This document shows positions 9,018-16,743 of a DNA stretch of 64,000 nucleotides, one piece after another (positions within the stretch are counted from its first letter, which is position 1; every line of letters begins with the position of its first letter). Below the pieces are notes generated by a model. That model was not told the origin of the DNA. It worked only from the letters and a program-made list of their open reading frames with translations, and did not search any database. Position numbers and translations under genes: made by a program. Origin of the DNA: JBHJGS01 sp050331575 (lineage in GTDB: Bacteria > Pseudomonadota > Alphaproteobacteria > Sphingomonadales > Rhodothalassiaceae); the NCBI GenBank assembly GCA_050331575.1, contig JBHJGS010000048.1, forward strand, positions 41,335-105,334. The letters are read 5' to 3'.

Positions 9018-9995
9018 TTAGCGGTTGCCGGCGCCCTGGCGGTCGCGCTCGTTGCGTCGGCTGCGTTGATCGCGGCGATCCACGCCGTTCATGTCGCCGC
9101 GCGGGGCCTGGGCGTAGCTGACCAGGGCCGGACGCATGGCGGTGTAGGTTTCGCCGCCCATGCGGAACTGGTCCGCCAGCAGCACAACCTTGTCCTTCAC
9201 GCGCACATCGCGTCCGCGCACGGCGACGTCCTGGCCCTCCAGGCGGTTGGTGGAATAATTCCGCGCCTGGCCCAGATCAACGATGTAGCTGGAGCCGTCC
9301 TCGGTGGTGATCAGCGCAATGACATTGTCGCGATCGCCGCCGCGCACCGGCGCGGTATCGGTGCGCTGAACCGTGCCACGCACCTGACGATAGCCCATCG
9401 GCCGTTCCGCGGTGTAGGTGCCGCCCTGGCGTTCCACCGACCGGCGCTTCTCACCCATGGCGACACGGTCGGCCATCAGCACCAGGCGATTGCCGACGCG
9501 GGCGGGATAGCCCATCACGGCGACGCGCTCGCGCTGGCGGATGCGCTGCTTGTCCCACTGCTTGACGTCGCCCAGATCGACGACCACGCGGTCGCCTGCG
9601 ACGGTCTCGATCTGGCCGACCAGATTGGCACCGCTGCGGTCACCGCGGTCCACCGTCTTCAGTTTGACGATTTCCCCGCTCAGGCGCAGGCCCTGCTGGC
9701 CGCCACGCCGATCCATCTGGGCGGAATACCGATCCCAGTCGCCTTGACCCATCTGGCGTTGCTGCGGGCCGAAGCGCGGATCACGCATGCGTTCGCGGTT
9801 GCCATAGCGCTGATCCTGATAGCGCTGATCGCGGCTGCGCCGATCCTGATAACGGTCGGTCTGGCTGCGATCATCCTGATAGCGGCGGTCCTGGTCGCGC
9901 TGTGGCTCGCTCCAGTCATTCTGCTGCGCTGAGACCGGTGCGGCCAGCAGCGCCAGCGCGCCGACAAGCGCCGTGGTTTTCAGCATGTGCGGCAT
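9018..9995 (-). CDS. Secreted Arg/Gln/Asp-rich protein with two duplicated OB-like domains
   Basis: A 325-residue exported protein of no family I can name. A signal peptide (TTALVGALALLAAPVSA) is followed by a ~75-residue disordered stretch made of RYQDRRSRDQ-like repeats. Then come two diverged copies of a ~60-residue all-beta domain sharing the pattern V-V/I-V-D-L-G, V-A-V-x-G-x-x-x-R-V and V-L-x-A-D-x-x-x-M-G, suggesting an internal duplication and possibly OB folds. The tail is again Arg/Asp-rich. The ATG at 9995 is chosen because AAAGGA stands 8-9 nt upstream. The reading frame continues open upstream to about 10340, but that part overlaps the next gene and is non-biological in composition. 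It is probably transcribed after the acidic protein gene. Confidence 0.7.
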   Translation of the reverse strand: MPHMLKTTALVGALALLAAPVSAQQNDWSEPQRDQDRRYQDDRSQTDRYQDRRSRDQRYQDQRYGNRERMRDPRFGPQQRQMGQGDWDRYSAQMDRRGGQQGLRLSGEIVKLKTVDRGDRSGANLVGQIETVAGDRVVVDLGDVKQWDKQRIRQRERVAVMGYPARVGNRLVLMADRVAMGEKRRSVERQGGTYTAERPMGYRQVRGTVQRTDTAPVRGGDRDNVIALITTEDGSSYIVDLGQARNYSTNRLEGQDVAVRGRDVRVKDKVVLLADQFRMGGETYTAMRPALVSYAQAPRGDMNGVDRRDQRSRRNERDRQGAGNR

Positions 9996-10044
9996 GGTCT
10001 TCATCCTTTCGATACGGGTCTGCAAGGGGGAGGCGGGCGCTGGC

Positions 10045-10380
10045 TTAGAACCAGTCAAACCAGCCATCATCATAATCATCGTCCCAATAGTCGTCATCGC
10101 CGATGTCATAATACTCGCTATAGTCCTCATACTCCGTATATCCGTAGTCATACGGATCATAATAGGCGTCCCAGGCATAATACTCATCACCATAGGCGTC
10201 GTAGAACCAATCGTCGTCGAAGTTTTCTTCGTCGTAATAACCTTCGACATAATATTCATCGTCTTCATAAAGCTCGTCGCCTTCCCACCATTGCGCGGTG
10301 GCCGTGGTGGTGAGCATGAGAGCCAGCCCGCCGCCGGCAAGCAGGGCCAGGCTTTTCTTCCAAAGCTGATCCAAAATCAT
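10045..10380 (-). CDS. Secreted, extremely acidic and aromatic small protein
   Basis: A 111-residue protein with a clear signal peptide (residues 1-29, ending TTTATA) and a mature part of about 82 residues with no Lys or Arg. By direct count the mature part has 23 Asp, 11 Glu, 20 Tyr, 7 Trp and 4 Phe. It has no recognisable family. The start at 10380 is preferred because GGAGA precedes it, while the ATG 12 nt upstream has no ribosome site. It ends 49 nt before the Arg-rich secreted protein gene on the same strand, so both probably share a transcript. Composition suggests a disordered cation-binding or phase-separating protein, but this is inference. The signal peptide and the ribosome site argue that it is real. 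Confidence 0.68.
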   Translation of the reverse strand: MILDQLWKKSLALLAGGGLALMLTTTATAQWWEGDELYEDDEYYVEGYYDEENFDDDWFYDAYGDEYYAWDAYYDPYDYGYTEYEDYSEYYDIGDDDYWDDDYDDGWFDWF

Positions 10381-10561
10381 GGCAATCTCCATTCAAGTCC
10401 GTCACGGGTCCGTCATTGGCGCCCGACGCCCTCCTGGGCGCCCGGCGCTGCTGCACAGGCGCGCCCGGCGCCTGGGTCAGTGTCTCGCCAACGCCATCCG
10501 GCGCGCGGCAGTTTCTGACTCGGCGCAGAAAAGTATGGGGCGGTGTGCGGATGCCGGGCCC

Positions 10562-10606
10562 GTGATGATCGGGCCGGTGACGATCAGACCGGTGACGATC
10601 AAGCCG
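10562..10606. repeat. Three 15-bp tandem repeats
   Basis: Three adjacent units GTGATGATCGGGCCG, GTGACGATCAGACCG and GTGACGATCAAGCCG, in a non-coding region upstream of the acidic secreted protein gene. Confidence 0.75.
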
Positions 10607-10895
10607 CCGCGGTGCGGTTCAACCGCTCAACAGTGTTTGACAAACGCTTTCAGCGTGCCGCTTAGGCATGTTCGTCCGACCGAATGGTATCGCACAGCCA
10701 TTCCAATCGGCCGGATGTTGAACTGGACTGTCGCAGATCCGGCAATTTGGGGGCGGTATGGAGTCCAGGCCGCCGGGCGGCATCACCATGTCACGGTCGG
10801 CGGCCGATGCGCCTGGTTTGATGCCCAGGTCAGCGCTCGCGAAGACACCGGCTTTGCAGTCACCGGGCGGGCTGAAGCCGCCCAGCCTGTCCGTC

Positions 10896-10931
10896 CCGCC
10901 GGAGCGCCCGCCGGAGCGCCCGCTGAAGCGC
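10896..10931. repeat. Three 12-bp tandem repeats
   Basis: Units CCGCCGGAGCGC, CCGCCGGAGCGC and CCGCTGAAGCGC, beginning 55 nt beyond the 3' end of tRNA-Gly. They are non-coding as far as can be judged. Confidence 0.7.
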
Positions 10932-10985
10932 CAGCCGGCTCACCGCCTCGCACCAAGTGCGGCATCTGGCCTCTGTTCGGAAAAT

Positions 10986-11060
10986 TGGAGCGGGCGATGA
11001 GATTCGAACTCACGACCCCAACCTTGGCAAGGTTGTGCTCTACCCCTGAGCTACGCCCGC
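10986..11060 (-). tRNA. tRNA-Gly (GCC)
   Basis: The minus strand folds as a normal tRNA. The acceptor GCGGGCG (from 11060) pairs with CGCCCGC. The D arm is GCTCAGGGGTAGAGC, the anticodon arm ACCTTGCCAAGGT has loop anticodon GCC, and the T arm contains GTTCGAATC. The discriminator is T and CCA is encoded (10986-10988). It is an elongator tRNA reading GGC/GGU. Confidence 0.95.
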
Positions 11061-11307
11061 GCTCCCCAAACGGCGGTTCAACCAGCCGTGTGGCGTTGGA
11101 GACGCGGATGTACCGGCGCGGGCGCGGCGATGCAAGCGGAAAAGTTGGAACCCGCCGATCAGGCTGTCGTGAACTCCGCGGGCTGCCATCAAGCGATTGG
11201 CGCCACGGCCAAGAGGCTTGCAGCCGGCAAGGCAGGGCGGCTATCAGCCTTGACGACTGTTGAGGCGGGCGTGCGGCCCGCGCTCCGGAAAAAAGGACCT
11301 CAGGCCC

Positions 11308-12207
11308 ATGGAACCTTTGATCAGCGCCGGGCCCTCGCCGGCGGATCTCATCAAAGAGGGCACCACCCAGGGCTTTGCCCAAGATGTCATCGAGGCGTCC
11401 CAGCAGACCCCGGTGCTGGTGGATTTCTGGGCGCCGTGGTGCGCGCCGTGCCGCCAGTTGACCCCGGCCCTGGAAAAGCTCGTCACCGAGCAACGCGGCG
11501 CGATCAAGCTGGTCAAGATCAATGTCGACGATCATCAGCAGCTGGCCGCGCAGTTGCGCATTCAGTCGCTCCCCACGGTGATGGCCTTTGTCGGCGGCCG
11601 GCCGGTCGATGGGTTCCAAGGCGCGGTGCCGGAAAGTCAGTTGCGTCAGTTCATCCAGCAATTGGCGACGCAAGGCGGCGGCTCCCCGATCGATGCCGCC
11701 CTTGAAGAGGCCGACGCCTTGTTGGCGGCTGGCCAGGCCGATCAGGCCGCCGGACTGTATCAACAGATCCTGCAGGCCGATCCCAATCGCGGCGCCGCTT
11801 ATGGCGGCTTGGCCTCGGCGCTGTTGGCGCTGGGCCAGGCTGAGGATGGCCGGGCGCTGTTGGATCAGGTGCCAGCAGATGTGCACGATCCGGCGATCGA
11901 CAAGGCGCGCGCAGCTTTGGATCTGGCCGACCAGGCCGGGGATGCCGGCGACGTTGCCGGCCTCGCCGCGCGGGTTGAGGCTGATCCGGCGGACCTGCAG
12001 GCGCGGCTGGATCTGGCGGTGGCGCTTGCCGCGAAGGGACGCCGGGATGAGGCGGCCGAACACCTTCTGGAGATCATCCGGACGGACCGCAGCTGGCAGG
12101 ATGAGGCGGCGCGCAAGCAGTTGGTGAAGATGTTCGAGGCGGCCGGGCCCACCGATCCATTCACCATCAAGATGCGGCGCAAATTGTCTGGGATATTGTT
12201 CGCGTGA
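11308..12207 (+). CDS. YbbN/CnoX-like thioredoxin with tetratricopeptide repeats
   Basis: A 299-residue cytoplasmic protein with an N-terminal thioredoxin domain (FWAPWCAPCRQL, Cys 45 and 48, then cis-Pro in SLPTVM) and a C-terminal helical repeat region (about residues 130-290). This is the architecture of YbbN/CnoX co-chaperones, which protect or hand over clients to GroEL and, in some species, reduce mixed disulfides. Unlike E. coli YbbN, which has lost the CxxC, both cysteines are retained here, so redox activity is plausible. AAAAAAGGA stands before the ATG at 11308. It heads a run with the LON-domain and Trm112-like genes, an order common in alphaproteobacteria. Confidence 0.88.
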   Translation: MEPLISAGPSPADLIKEGTTQGFAQDVIEASQQTPVLVDFWAPWCAPCRQLTPALEKLVTEQRGAIKLVKINVDDHQQLAAQLRIQSLPTVMAFVGGRPVDGFQGAVPESQLRQFIQQLATQGGGSPIDAALEEADALLAAGQADQAAGLYQQILQADPNRGAAYGGLASALLALGQAEDGRALLDQVPADVHDPAIDKARAALDLADQAGDAGDVAGLAARVEADPADLQARLDLAVALAAKGRRDEAAEHLLEIIRTDRSWQDEAARKQLVKMFEAAGPTDPFTIKMRRKLSGILFA

Positions 12208-12247
12208 TCGGGCCACAAAGGGTCGTGGCGCCGGAAAGGGAAGGCCA

Positions 12248-12910
12248 ATGAGCGTCAGCACCGGCGAACAGGCTTTGCCCACCGCTTTGCCGATATTTCC
12301 CCTGCCGGGGGCCTTATTGCTCCCTGGCGGCAAATTGCCGCTGAACATCTTTGAACCGCGCTATCTGGCGATGGTGCGCGACGCCATGAAAACCGACCGG
12401 ATGATCGGCATGATCCAGCCGCGCGATGAGGCCGATCCCCCAGCGCTCTATGATATCGGCTGCGCCGGACGCATCACCAGCTTTACCGAAACGGACGATG
12501 GGCGATATCTGATCACGCTGACCGGGGTCAGCCGCTTTCAGGTGGTCGAGGAGATGGAGCGGACCACGCCCTACCGATTGGTACGTCCGGATTTCCGGGC
12601 TTTTGTCACCGACAAGTCCGGCGAGGAGCCGGATGAGGCGGTCAATCGGGACGGCCTTTTGGTCAGCTTGAAGCGATATCTGGACCGGCGCGGCTTGGGC
12701 GCGGATTGGGACGCCATCTCCAACGCGCCGACCGGCATCTTGATCAACTCTCTGGCGATGATCTGCCCGTTCGGTGTGCCGGAAAAGCAGGCGCTGTTGG
12801 AGGCCAAGAGCCTGGATGAACGCGCTCGCACGATGGTCGCGCTGATGGAGTTCGCCATTGCGGAGGGGGACAATGACAATGAGGCCGATGATCCTCCCGG
12901 CGTGAATTGA
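12248..12910 (+). CDS. LON peptidase substrate-binding domain protein
   Basis: A 220-residue stand-alone copy of the Lon protease N-terminal domain (PF02190), lacking the AAA+ and protease parts. Recognisable strings are LPIFPLPGALLLPGG at the start, LNIFEPRYLAMV, and GCAGRITSFTETDDGRYLI in the middle. Such proteins are thought to bind unfolded or regulatory proteins, but their function is not established. It lies 40 nt after the ybbN-like gene, suggesting a proteostasis operon. The next gene follows 17 nt after its stop. Confidence 0.88.
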   Translation: MSVSTGEQALPTALPIFPLPGALLLPGGKLPLNIFEPRYLAMVRDAMKTDRMIGMIQPRDEADPPALYDIGCAGRITSFTETDDGRYLITLTGVSRFQVVEEMERTTPYRLVRPDFRAFVTDKSGEEPDEAVNRDGLLVSLKRYLDRRGLGADWDAISNAPTGILINSLAMICPFGVPEKQALLEAKSLDERARTMVALMEFAIAEGDNDNEADDPPGVN

Positions 12911-12927
12911 TCATCGAGGAGAGCGTT

Positions 12928-13107
12928 ATGGCCGCGGCGCCCGATCCGAAATTGCTGGAAATCCTGGTCTGCCCCCTGACCAAGACCGTGCTCGACTATG
13001 ATGCCGAAGCACAGGAATTGATCAGCCGAAAAGCCGGGCTGGCCTTTCCAATCCGCGACGGCGTGCCGATCATGCTGGTTGACGAGGCGCGCCGGCTGGA
13101 GCCGTGA
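12928..13107 (+). CDS. Trm112-like protein (UPF0434/YcaR family)
   Basis: A 59-residue protein of the Trm112/YcaR family: LLEILVCPLTK at the N terminus and LAFPIRDGVPIMLVDEARRL at the C terminus. Of the four zinc-binding Cys of the founding members only the first (CPLT) remains, with Thr and Ser at other positions; to my recollection alphaproteobacterial copies often show this. In eukaryotes and archaea Trm112 activates methyltransferases, and the bacterial role is unclear. GAGGAGA ends 6 nt before the ATG at 12928, which decides this start over the in-frame TTG at 12907. Confidence 0.85.
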   Translation: MAAAPDPKLLEILVCPLTKTVLDYDAEAQELISRKAGLAFPIRDGVPIMLVDEARRLEP

Positions 13108-13114
13108 CGCCGCC

Positions 13115-14056
13115 TCAAAGCAGATAGCCGCCGACAAAGAAGCCAATGTATAGCGCCACCAGCAGCGCACCGCCGGCGCGCGGCACAGTCTTCAACGCCA
13201 TCAGAACCGTCACCACCAGAACGGCCGCCAGACACAGCGGAAAATAGAAGCGCAACACCAGGCCGGAAACCGGCAGCGGCGCTGCCAGGGCAATCAGGCC
13301 GGCATTGAACAGAAAGAAGGCCAGCGCTGAGCCGGCGACATTGCCGTAACTGATGTCTGGCCGGCCTTTCAGCGCTGCGGGCAGTTCGCGGCCCAGCTCC
13401 TCCAGGCTCACCGCGAGGGCCAGGACGCTCATCCCCACCACTGTGCCAGACAAGCCGGTCAGCGCCAAAATGTCGCGGGTGGCGACCACGACCAGTTCGC
13501 TTGCAACCACGATGGCGACCAGGGCAACCAGCAATAAGGCGGCCGCACGCCAGCGCCGCACCGGCCGCGTCTTTTGCAGCGTCTCGGCCACTTCGCCGCC
13601 GGCCTTTATGTCTGCCCCGCGGCGGCTGAGCCGGATCAACCAGATCAGCGCGGCAGAAAAGCCGGCGAGCAGCACCGCGCCGTCGATGCGGCCTAAGCGG
13701 CCATCCAGGCAGAGCGCGTAGAGCAGGATCAGGGCCAGCGGCGGCACCGCCAGGACAGCGGCGGGCGCCGTGGCAAAGCGCATCGGTACGATCAGAGCGG
13801 TCAGCCCGAAGGCCAGCGCGACGGCCACCATCGCCGCGCCGAGAATCGAGCCCAAGGCCAGGCCGACCGTTTCTTCCCGCGCGGCGACGACGCCCAGGGC
13901 CAGATTTTCCGGATCAAAACCAATGAAGATCACGCTGATCAGGAACGGCGACAAGCCGAACCCGAGCGAGGTGCCGACCGTGGCCTTGACCAGCTGCTCG
14001 GAAAAAAAGATCAGAACGACCAGACCGAGCACCAGGATGACGATCGCGGACACCAT
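13115..14056 (-). CDS. Sodium/calcium exchanger family (CaCA) cation antiporter
   Basis: A 313-residue integral membrane protein with about ten hydrophobic segments arranged as two homologous halves, as in the CaCA superfamily (PF01699). The first alpha-repeat is visible as GFGLSPFLISVIFIGFDPEN and the second as VVGMSVLALAVSLEELG with the downstream GNVAGSALAFFLFNAG; acidic residues in each repeat would bind the ion. It probably exchanges Ca2+ or another cation for Na+ or H+. The ATG at 14056 lies 3 nt after the stop of the UbiH hydroxylase gene, so the two are co-transcribed despite unrelated functions. It converges on the Trm112-like gene with only 7 nt between stops. Confidence 0.83.
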   Translation of the reverse strand: MVSAIVILVLGLVVLIFFSEQLVKATVGTSLGFGLSPFLISVIFIGFDPENLALGVVAAREETVGLALGSILGAAMVAVALAFGLTALIVPMRFATAPAAVLAVPPLALILLYALCLDGRLGRIDGAVLLAGFSAALIWLIRLSRRGADIKAGGEVAETLQKTRPVRRWRAAALLLVALVAIVVASELVVVATRDILALTGLSGTVVGMSVLALAVSLEELGRELPAALKGRPDISYGNVAGSALAFFLFNAGLIALAAPLPVSGLVLRFYFPLCLAAVLVVTVLMALKTVPRAGGALLVALYIGFFVGGYLL

Positions 14057-14059
14057 GGT

Positions 14060-15283
14060 TCAAAGCGGCAACCGGCCGTCCAGCAAGGCGGGCCGGCGGC
14101 CGAAGGTGCCGCGTGCGGCGGACATAAAAAACCCCTTCATTGGGCTGATGCGATTGACCGCCGCCAGGCCCAGATCGCGGGCCAGCCGAACCGGTGCGAT
14201 ATCGTTGGAAAACAGCCAGTTCAGACTGTCGGTTGCGGCGGCCAGCGCAAAGACATCGGCGCGGCGCGCCCGGCTGTAGCGCGCGACAAGGTCGGGCGCG
14301 CCCAGATCCAACCCGACCCGGGCGGCCTGGGCCACCAGTTCGGTCAACGCCGCCACATCGCGCAGCCCCAGATTGAAGCCTTGGCCGGCGATCGGATGGA
14401 TGCCGTGCCCGGCATCGCCCACCAAAACCGTGCGTGGCCCGTGAAAGCGCTCGGCAATGTGCAGGCCCAAGGGGTAGCTCCAGCGCTGCGGCAGCACCTC
14501 CACATCGCCAAGGAAATCGCCGATGCGCCGGATCACCTCGGCGGCAAAGGCGCGCTGGTTCAAATCCAGGATCAGCGGCGCATGGCGCGCGTCGGCGGTC
14601 CAGACCAAGGAGGCGCGGTTGCCGGTCAAAGGCAGGATCGCAAACGGCCCGTCGCGCAGGAACCGCTCATGTGCTACCCCGCCATGAGCCAGTTGATGCG
14701 CGATCGTGGCGACGATGGCGGTTTGGGGATAGGACCAGCGAAGACTGCGCAAGCCCAAATGCCGGCGAACCTGGCTTTGGCGACCGTCGCACGCCACCAG
14801 CAGCGGTGCTTGCAATGTGCGGCCATCGCTCAGGTCAATGGCGGTGCTGCCCGGGGTCTCGCCAAAGCTTGTGACGGTGACCGGTGCGCTGATCTCAATT
14901 TCCGGGGCGGAGACAACCGCGCCGAGCATGGCCGCGCGCAGGTGCCGGTTCTCCACCATCCAGCCAAGCGGTTCTGCGCCCAGCTGGCGGTGATCGAAAT
15001 GCAGGTGCAGCAGCGACGGCCCGTCGGACACGCGGATTTCCCGGATCGGGCCCGCATCGGGCTCCAACGCCGTCCACAATCCGATCGCCTGAAACAGATT
15101 CTTCGAGGCCAGCGCCACCGCCGTGGCCCGCCCGTCAAAGGCCGGCAGCGTGGTCTGGGCCAGGGGTTGCCGGTCGACCAGCTGCACCTGCAGGCCAAGG
15201 CGTGCCAGCGCCAGGGCCGTAGTCATGCCGATCAGGCCGCCGCCCAGGACCACGGCGTCAGCGGAAGGTGTGTTACGAGTCAT
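14060..15283 (-). CDS. ubiH: UbiH/UbiF family FAD-dependent ubiquinone hydroxylase
   Basis: A 407-residue flavoprotein monooxygenase of the UbiH/UbiF/UbiL group, which hydroxylates the aromatic ring of ubiquinone precursors using O2 and NAD(P)H at the inner face of the membrane. The Rossmann motif VVLGGGLIGMTTALALARLG opens the protein, and the FAD-contact motif GDAGHGIHPIAGQGFNLGLRD lies near residues 290-310. Which ring position it hydroxylates cannot be told from sequence, since alphaproteobacteria carry UbiH, UbiF and UbiL paralogues. The ATG at 15283 is favoured over a GTG at 15301 because it places the Rossmann strand at the usual distance. Another ubiquinone enzyme, Coq7, is encoded at 30670. 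Confidence 0.82.
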   Translation of the reverse strand: MTRNTPSADAVVLGGGLIGMTTALALARLGLQVQLVDRQPLAQTTLPAFDGRATAVALASKNLFQAIGLWTALEPDAGPIREIRVSDGPSLLHLHFDHRQLGAEPLGWMVENRHLRAAMLGAVVSAPEIEISAPVTVTSFGETPGSTAIDLSDGRTLQAPLLVACDGRQSQVRRHLGLRSLRWSYPQTAIVATIAHQLAHGGVAHERFLRDGPFAILPLTGNRASLVWTADARHAPLILDLNQRAFAAEVIRRIGDFLGDVEVLPQRWSYPLGLHIAERFHGPRTVLVGDAGHGIHPIAGQGFNLGLRDVAALTELVAQAARVGLDLGAPDLVARYSRARRADVFALAAATDSLNWLFSNDIAPVRLARDLGLAAVNRISPMKGFFMSAARGTFGRRPALLDGRLPL

Positions 15284-15331
15284 GACCCCATGATGAGCCA
15301 CGCTTCGGCGGGGCTGTCTAGCCCAACCGAG

Positions 15332-16675
15332 CTATTCCGCGGCATTTGACAGCACCGGAGGTGATGTGCGCGTCAAGCTCAGGGCCACCGATCCATCCGG
15401 CAGCGGTTCCAAATCGCCGTCCATCAGCCGCATCAGGTGCCGTGCAATGCTGAGGCTTAGGCCGCTCTGCGTCGCTTCAGAACTGGTCTGACCCTGATAC
15501 TGGCCATCCAATTGCCGGCCCAGTTGCAAGCCCTCCGGTGCACCGGTGACCGTGATGCCCAGCCGCAGCCGGTCCGGCCGGTCGGGCAATTCGTGGATCC
15601 GCAATCCACCGCTGCCATCGGCGGGCAAGGCGGCATCAATCGCGGTAATCAGCGTGGCTACCACTTGATCTAGAATCACCGGGTCGGCGCACACCCAGTT
15701 GCGCGTCAGCGGGATCGGCAGATGATGGGCGCGGCTGTGGCTGAGACAGCGCTGCGCCACTGCCGCCAGATCCACCGGCGCCAGGGCCAGCCGGCGTTCG
15801 CCTTGCTCAATTTGCGCCACGCCCAAAAGCTGGTCGATCAGGCGCTTCAGGGATAAAGCGGCGCGTTCGATATCCCGGAAATAGCCGCCCGCGCGCTCTG
15901 CCACCACCTCCTGGGGCAGGTACCGCACAGCTTCAGCATAGCCCAGCACCGCATTGAGCGGTGTGCGCAATTCGTGGCTGAGCCCGGCCAGGAGCGCGGT
16001 TTTCTCGCGGCTGGCGCGCTCGGCGCCGCGCTGGGCGGTGATCAAATCATCGCGCATGCGCTCCAGATCGCAGCGCGCGCGGAAATGCTCCAACATCACC
16101 AGGAGCGAGCCATTGCCGACGATCAAGATGGTCGACACCGCATAGGCGGCCAGCGAAATGTCTGACAGAACCCATTGCAGGCCCAGAAACAGCGACAGGC
16201 CCGCTCGCAGTGCCAGCAGCACGGCGATGGCCCGGTGGAACCATCGTTCATGCCGCGCCGCGGGCTGCTGCACGACACTGCTGGATGCGGTCAACAGCAG
16301 CACGAAATTGAACCCGAAGGACAGAAAGGACAGGACAGGAATGTGCGCGGCGCTATACAGGATCAGGGCCTCCAGTGCTGCGCTGGCCGGAATCAACCAA
16401 ACTGCGGTCGCACGACGGCGGCCGGGAAGAGCGCCCAATAAAATGAAGACGGCGAATTGATTGAATGCCATGCCGGCCAGGAAGCCGATCAGGTCGACAT
16501 GTTGCTCGACCCGGGGCACTTCGATCGCCATGGCGAAACAGAAGAACAGATGCGCCCAAGCCCACCAGGGCGCAGCGCCGCGAAATTTCTGTTCCACGCT
16601 GAGAGTAATCAGCATCAGCGCGACGGTCAGCGACGCGCCGAAAGCCGGAAGAAAAATGTAAAGAGGATCTGTCAC
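15332..16675 (-). CDS. Orphan membrane sensor histidine kinase with degenerate ATP-binding domain
   Basis: A 447-residue protein. Residues 1-190 form about six hydrophobic segments, residues 200-225 a coiled-coil-like linker, and then a HisKA domain with the phosphoacceptor motif SHELRTPLNAVLGYAE (His near residue 233). The C-terminal third should be HATPase_c but is eroded. The N-box Asn is replaced (TLITAIDAAL), the DxGxG box reads VTGAPEG, and only a remnant of the G2 box remains (GLSLSIARHL). ATP binding may therefore be lost. The GTG at 16675 has GGAAGG about 10 nt upstream; an in-frame GTG at 16699 is also possible. No response regulator is adjacent. Confidence 0.78.
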   Translation of the reverse strand: MTDPLYIFLPAFGASLTVALMLITLSVEQKFRGAAPWWAWAHLFFCFAMAIEVPRVEQHVDLIGFLAGMAFNQFAVFILLGALPGRRRATAVWLIPASAALEALILYSAAHIPVLSFLSFGFNFVLLLTASSSVVQQPAARHERWFHRAIAVLLALRAGLSLFLGLQWVLSDISLAAYAVSTILIVGNGSLLVMLEHFRARCDLERMRDDLITAQRGAERASREKTALLAGLSHELRTPLNAVLGYAEAVRYLPQEVVAERAGGYFRDIERAALSLKRLIDQLLGVAQIEQGERRLALAPVDLAAVAQRCLSHSRAHHLPIPLTRNWVCADPVILDQVVATLITAIDAALPADGSGGLRIHELPDRPDRLRLGITVTGAPEGLQLGRQLDGQYQGQTSSEATQSGLSLSIARHLMRLMDGDLEPLPDGSVALSLTRTSPPVLSNAAE

Positions 16676-16743
16676 GGCCGAAGTCCCTTCCACCCGCACG
16701 CAACATCATGCCGTAAATCCGATGATAATTTCGTGACATTGTT

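Larger units (their letters stand above)
10381..10985. other. Intergenic region with two short tandem arrays
   Basis: About 600 nt between the acidic protein gene and tRNA-Gly. The open frames here translate to Arg/Pro/Ala-rich sequence with no ribosome sites, so I call no gene. It carries a 15-bp x3 array and a 12-bp x3 array (listed separately). The promoter of the two secreted-protein genes should lie at its left end, but I see no convincing -35/-10 pair. Confidence 0.5.

Noticed and set aside
9996..10340. Met/Ile/Thr-rich N-terminal extension of the Arg-rich secreted protein
   Set aside because: It is the other-frame shadow of the acidic protein gene on the same strand. The signal peptide and a ribosome site place the true start at 9995.
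10379..11263. Long plus-strand open frame across the tRNA-Gly
   Set aside because: It runs through a tRNA on the opposite strand and has Arg/Pro/Ala-rich composition with no ribosome site.
12928..13107. Trm112-like protein considered broken because of missing zinc Cys
   Set aside because: The CPLTK form is, as far as I recall, ordinary in alphaproteobacterial members, and the rest of the protein is full length.
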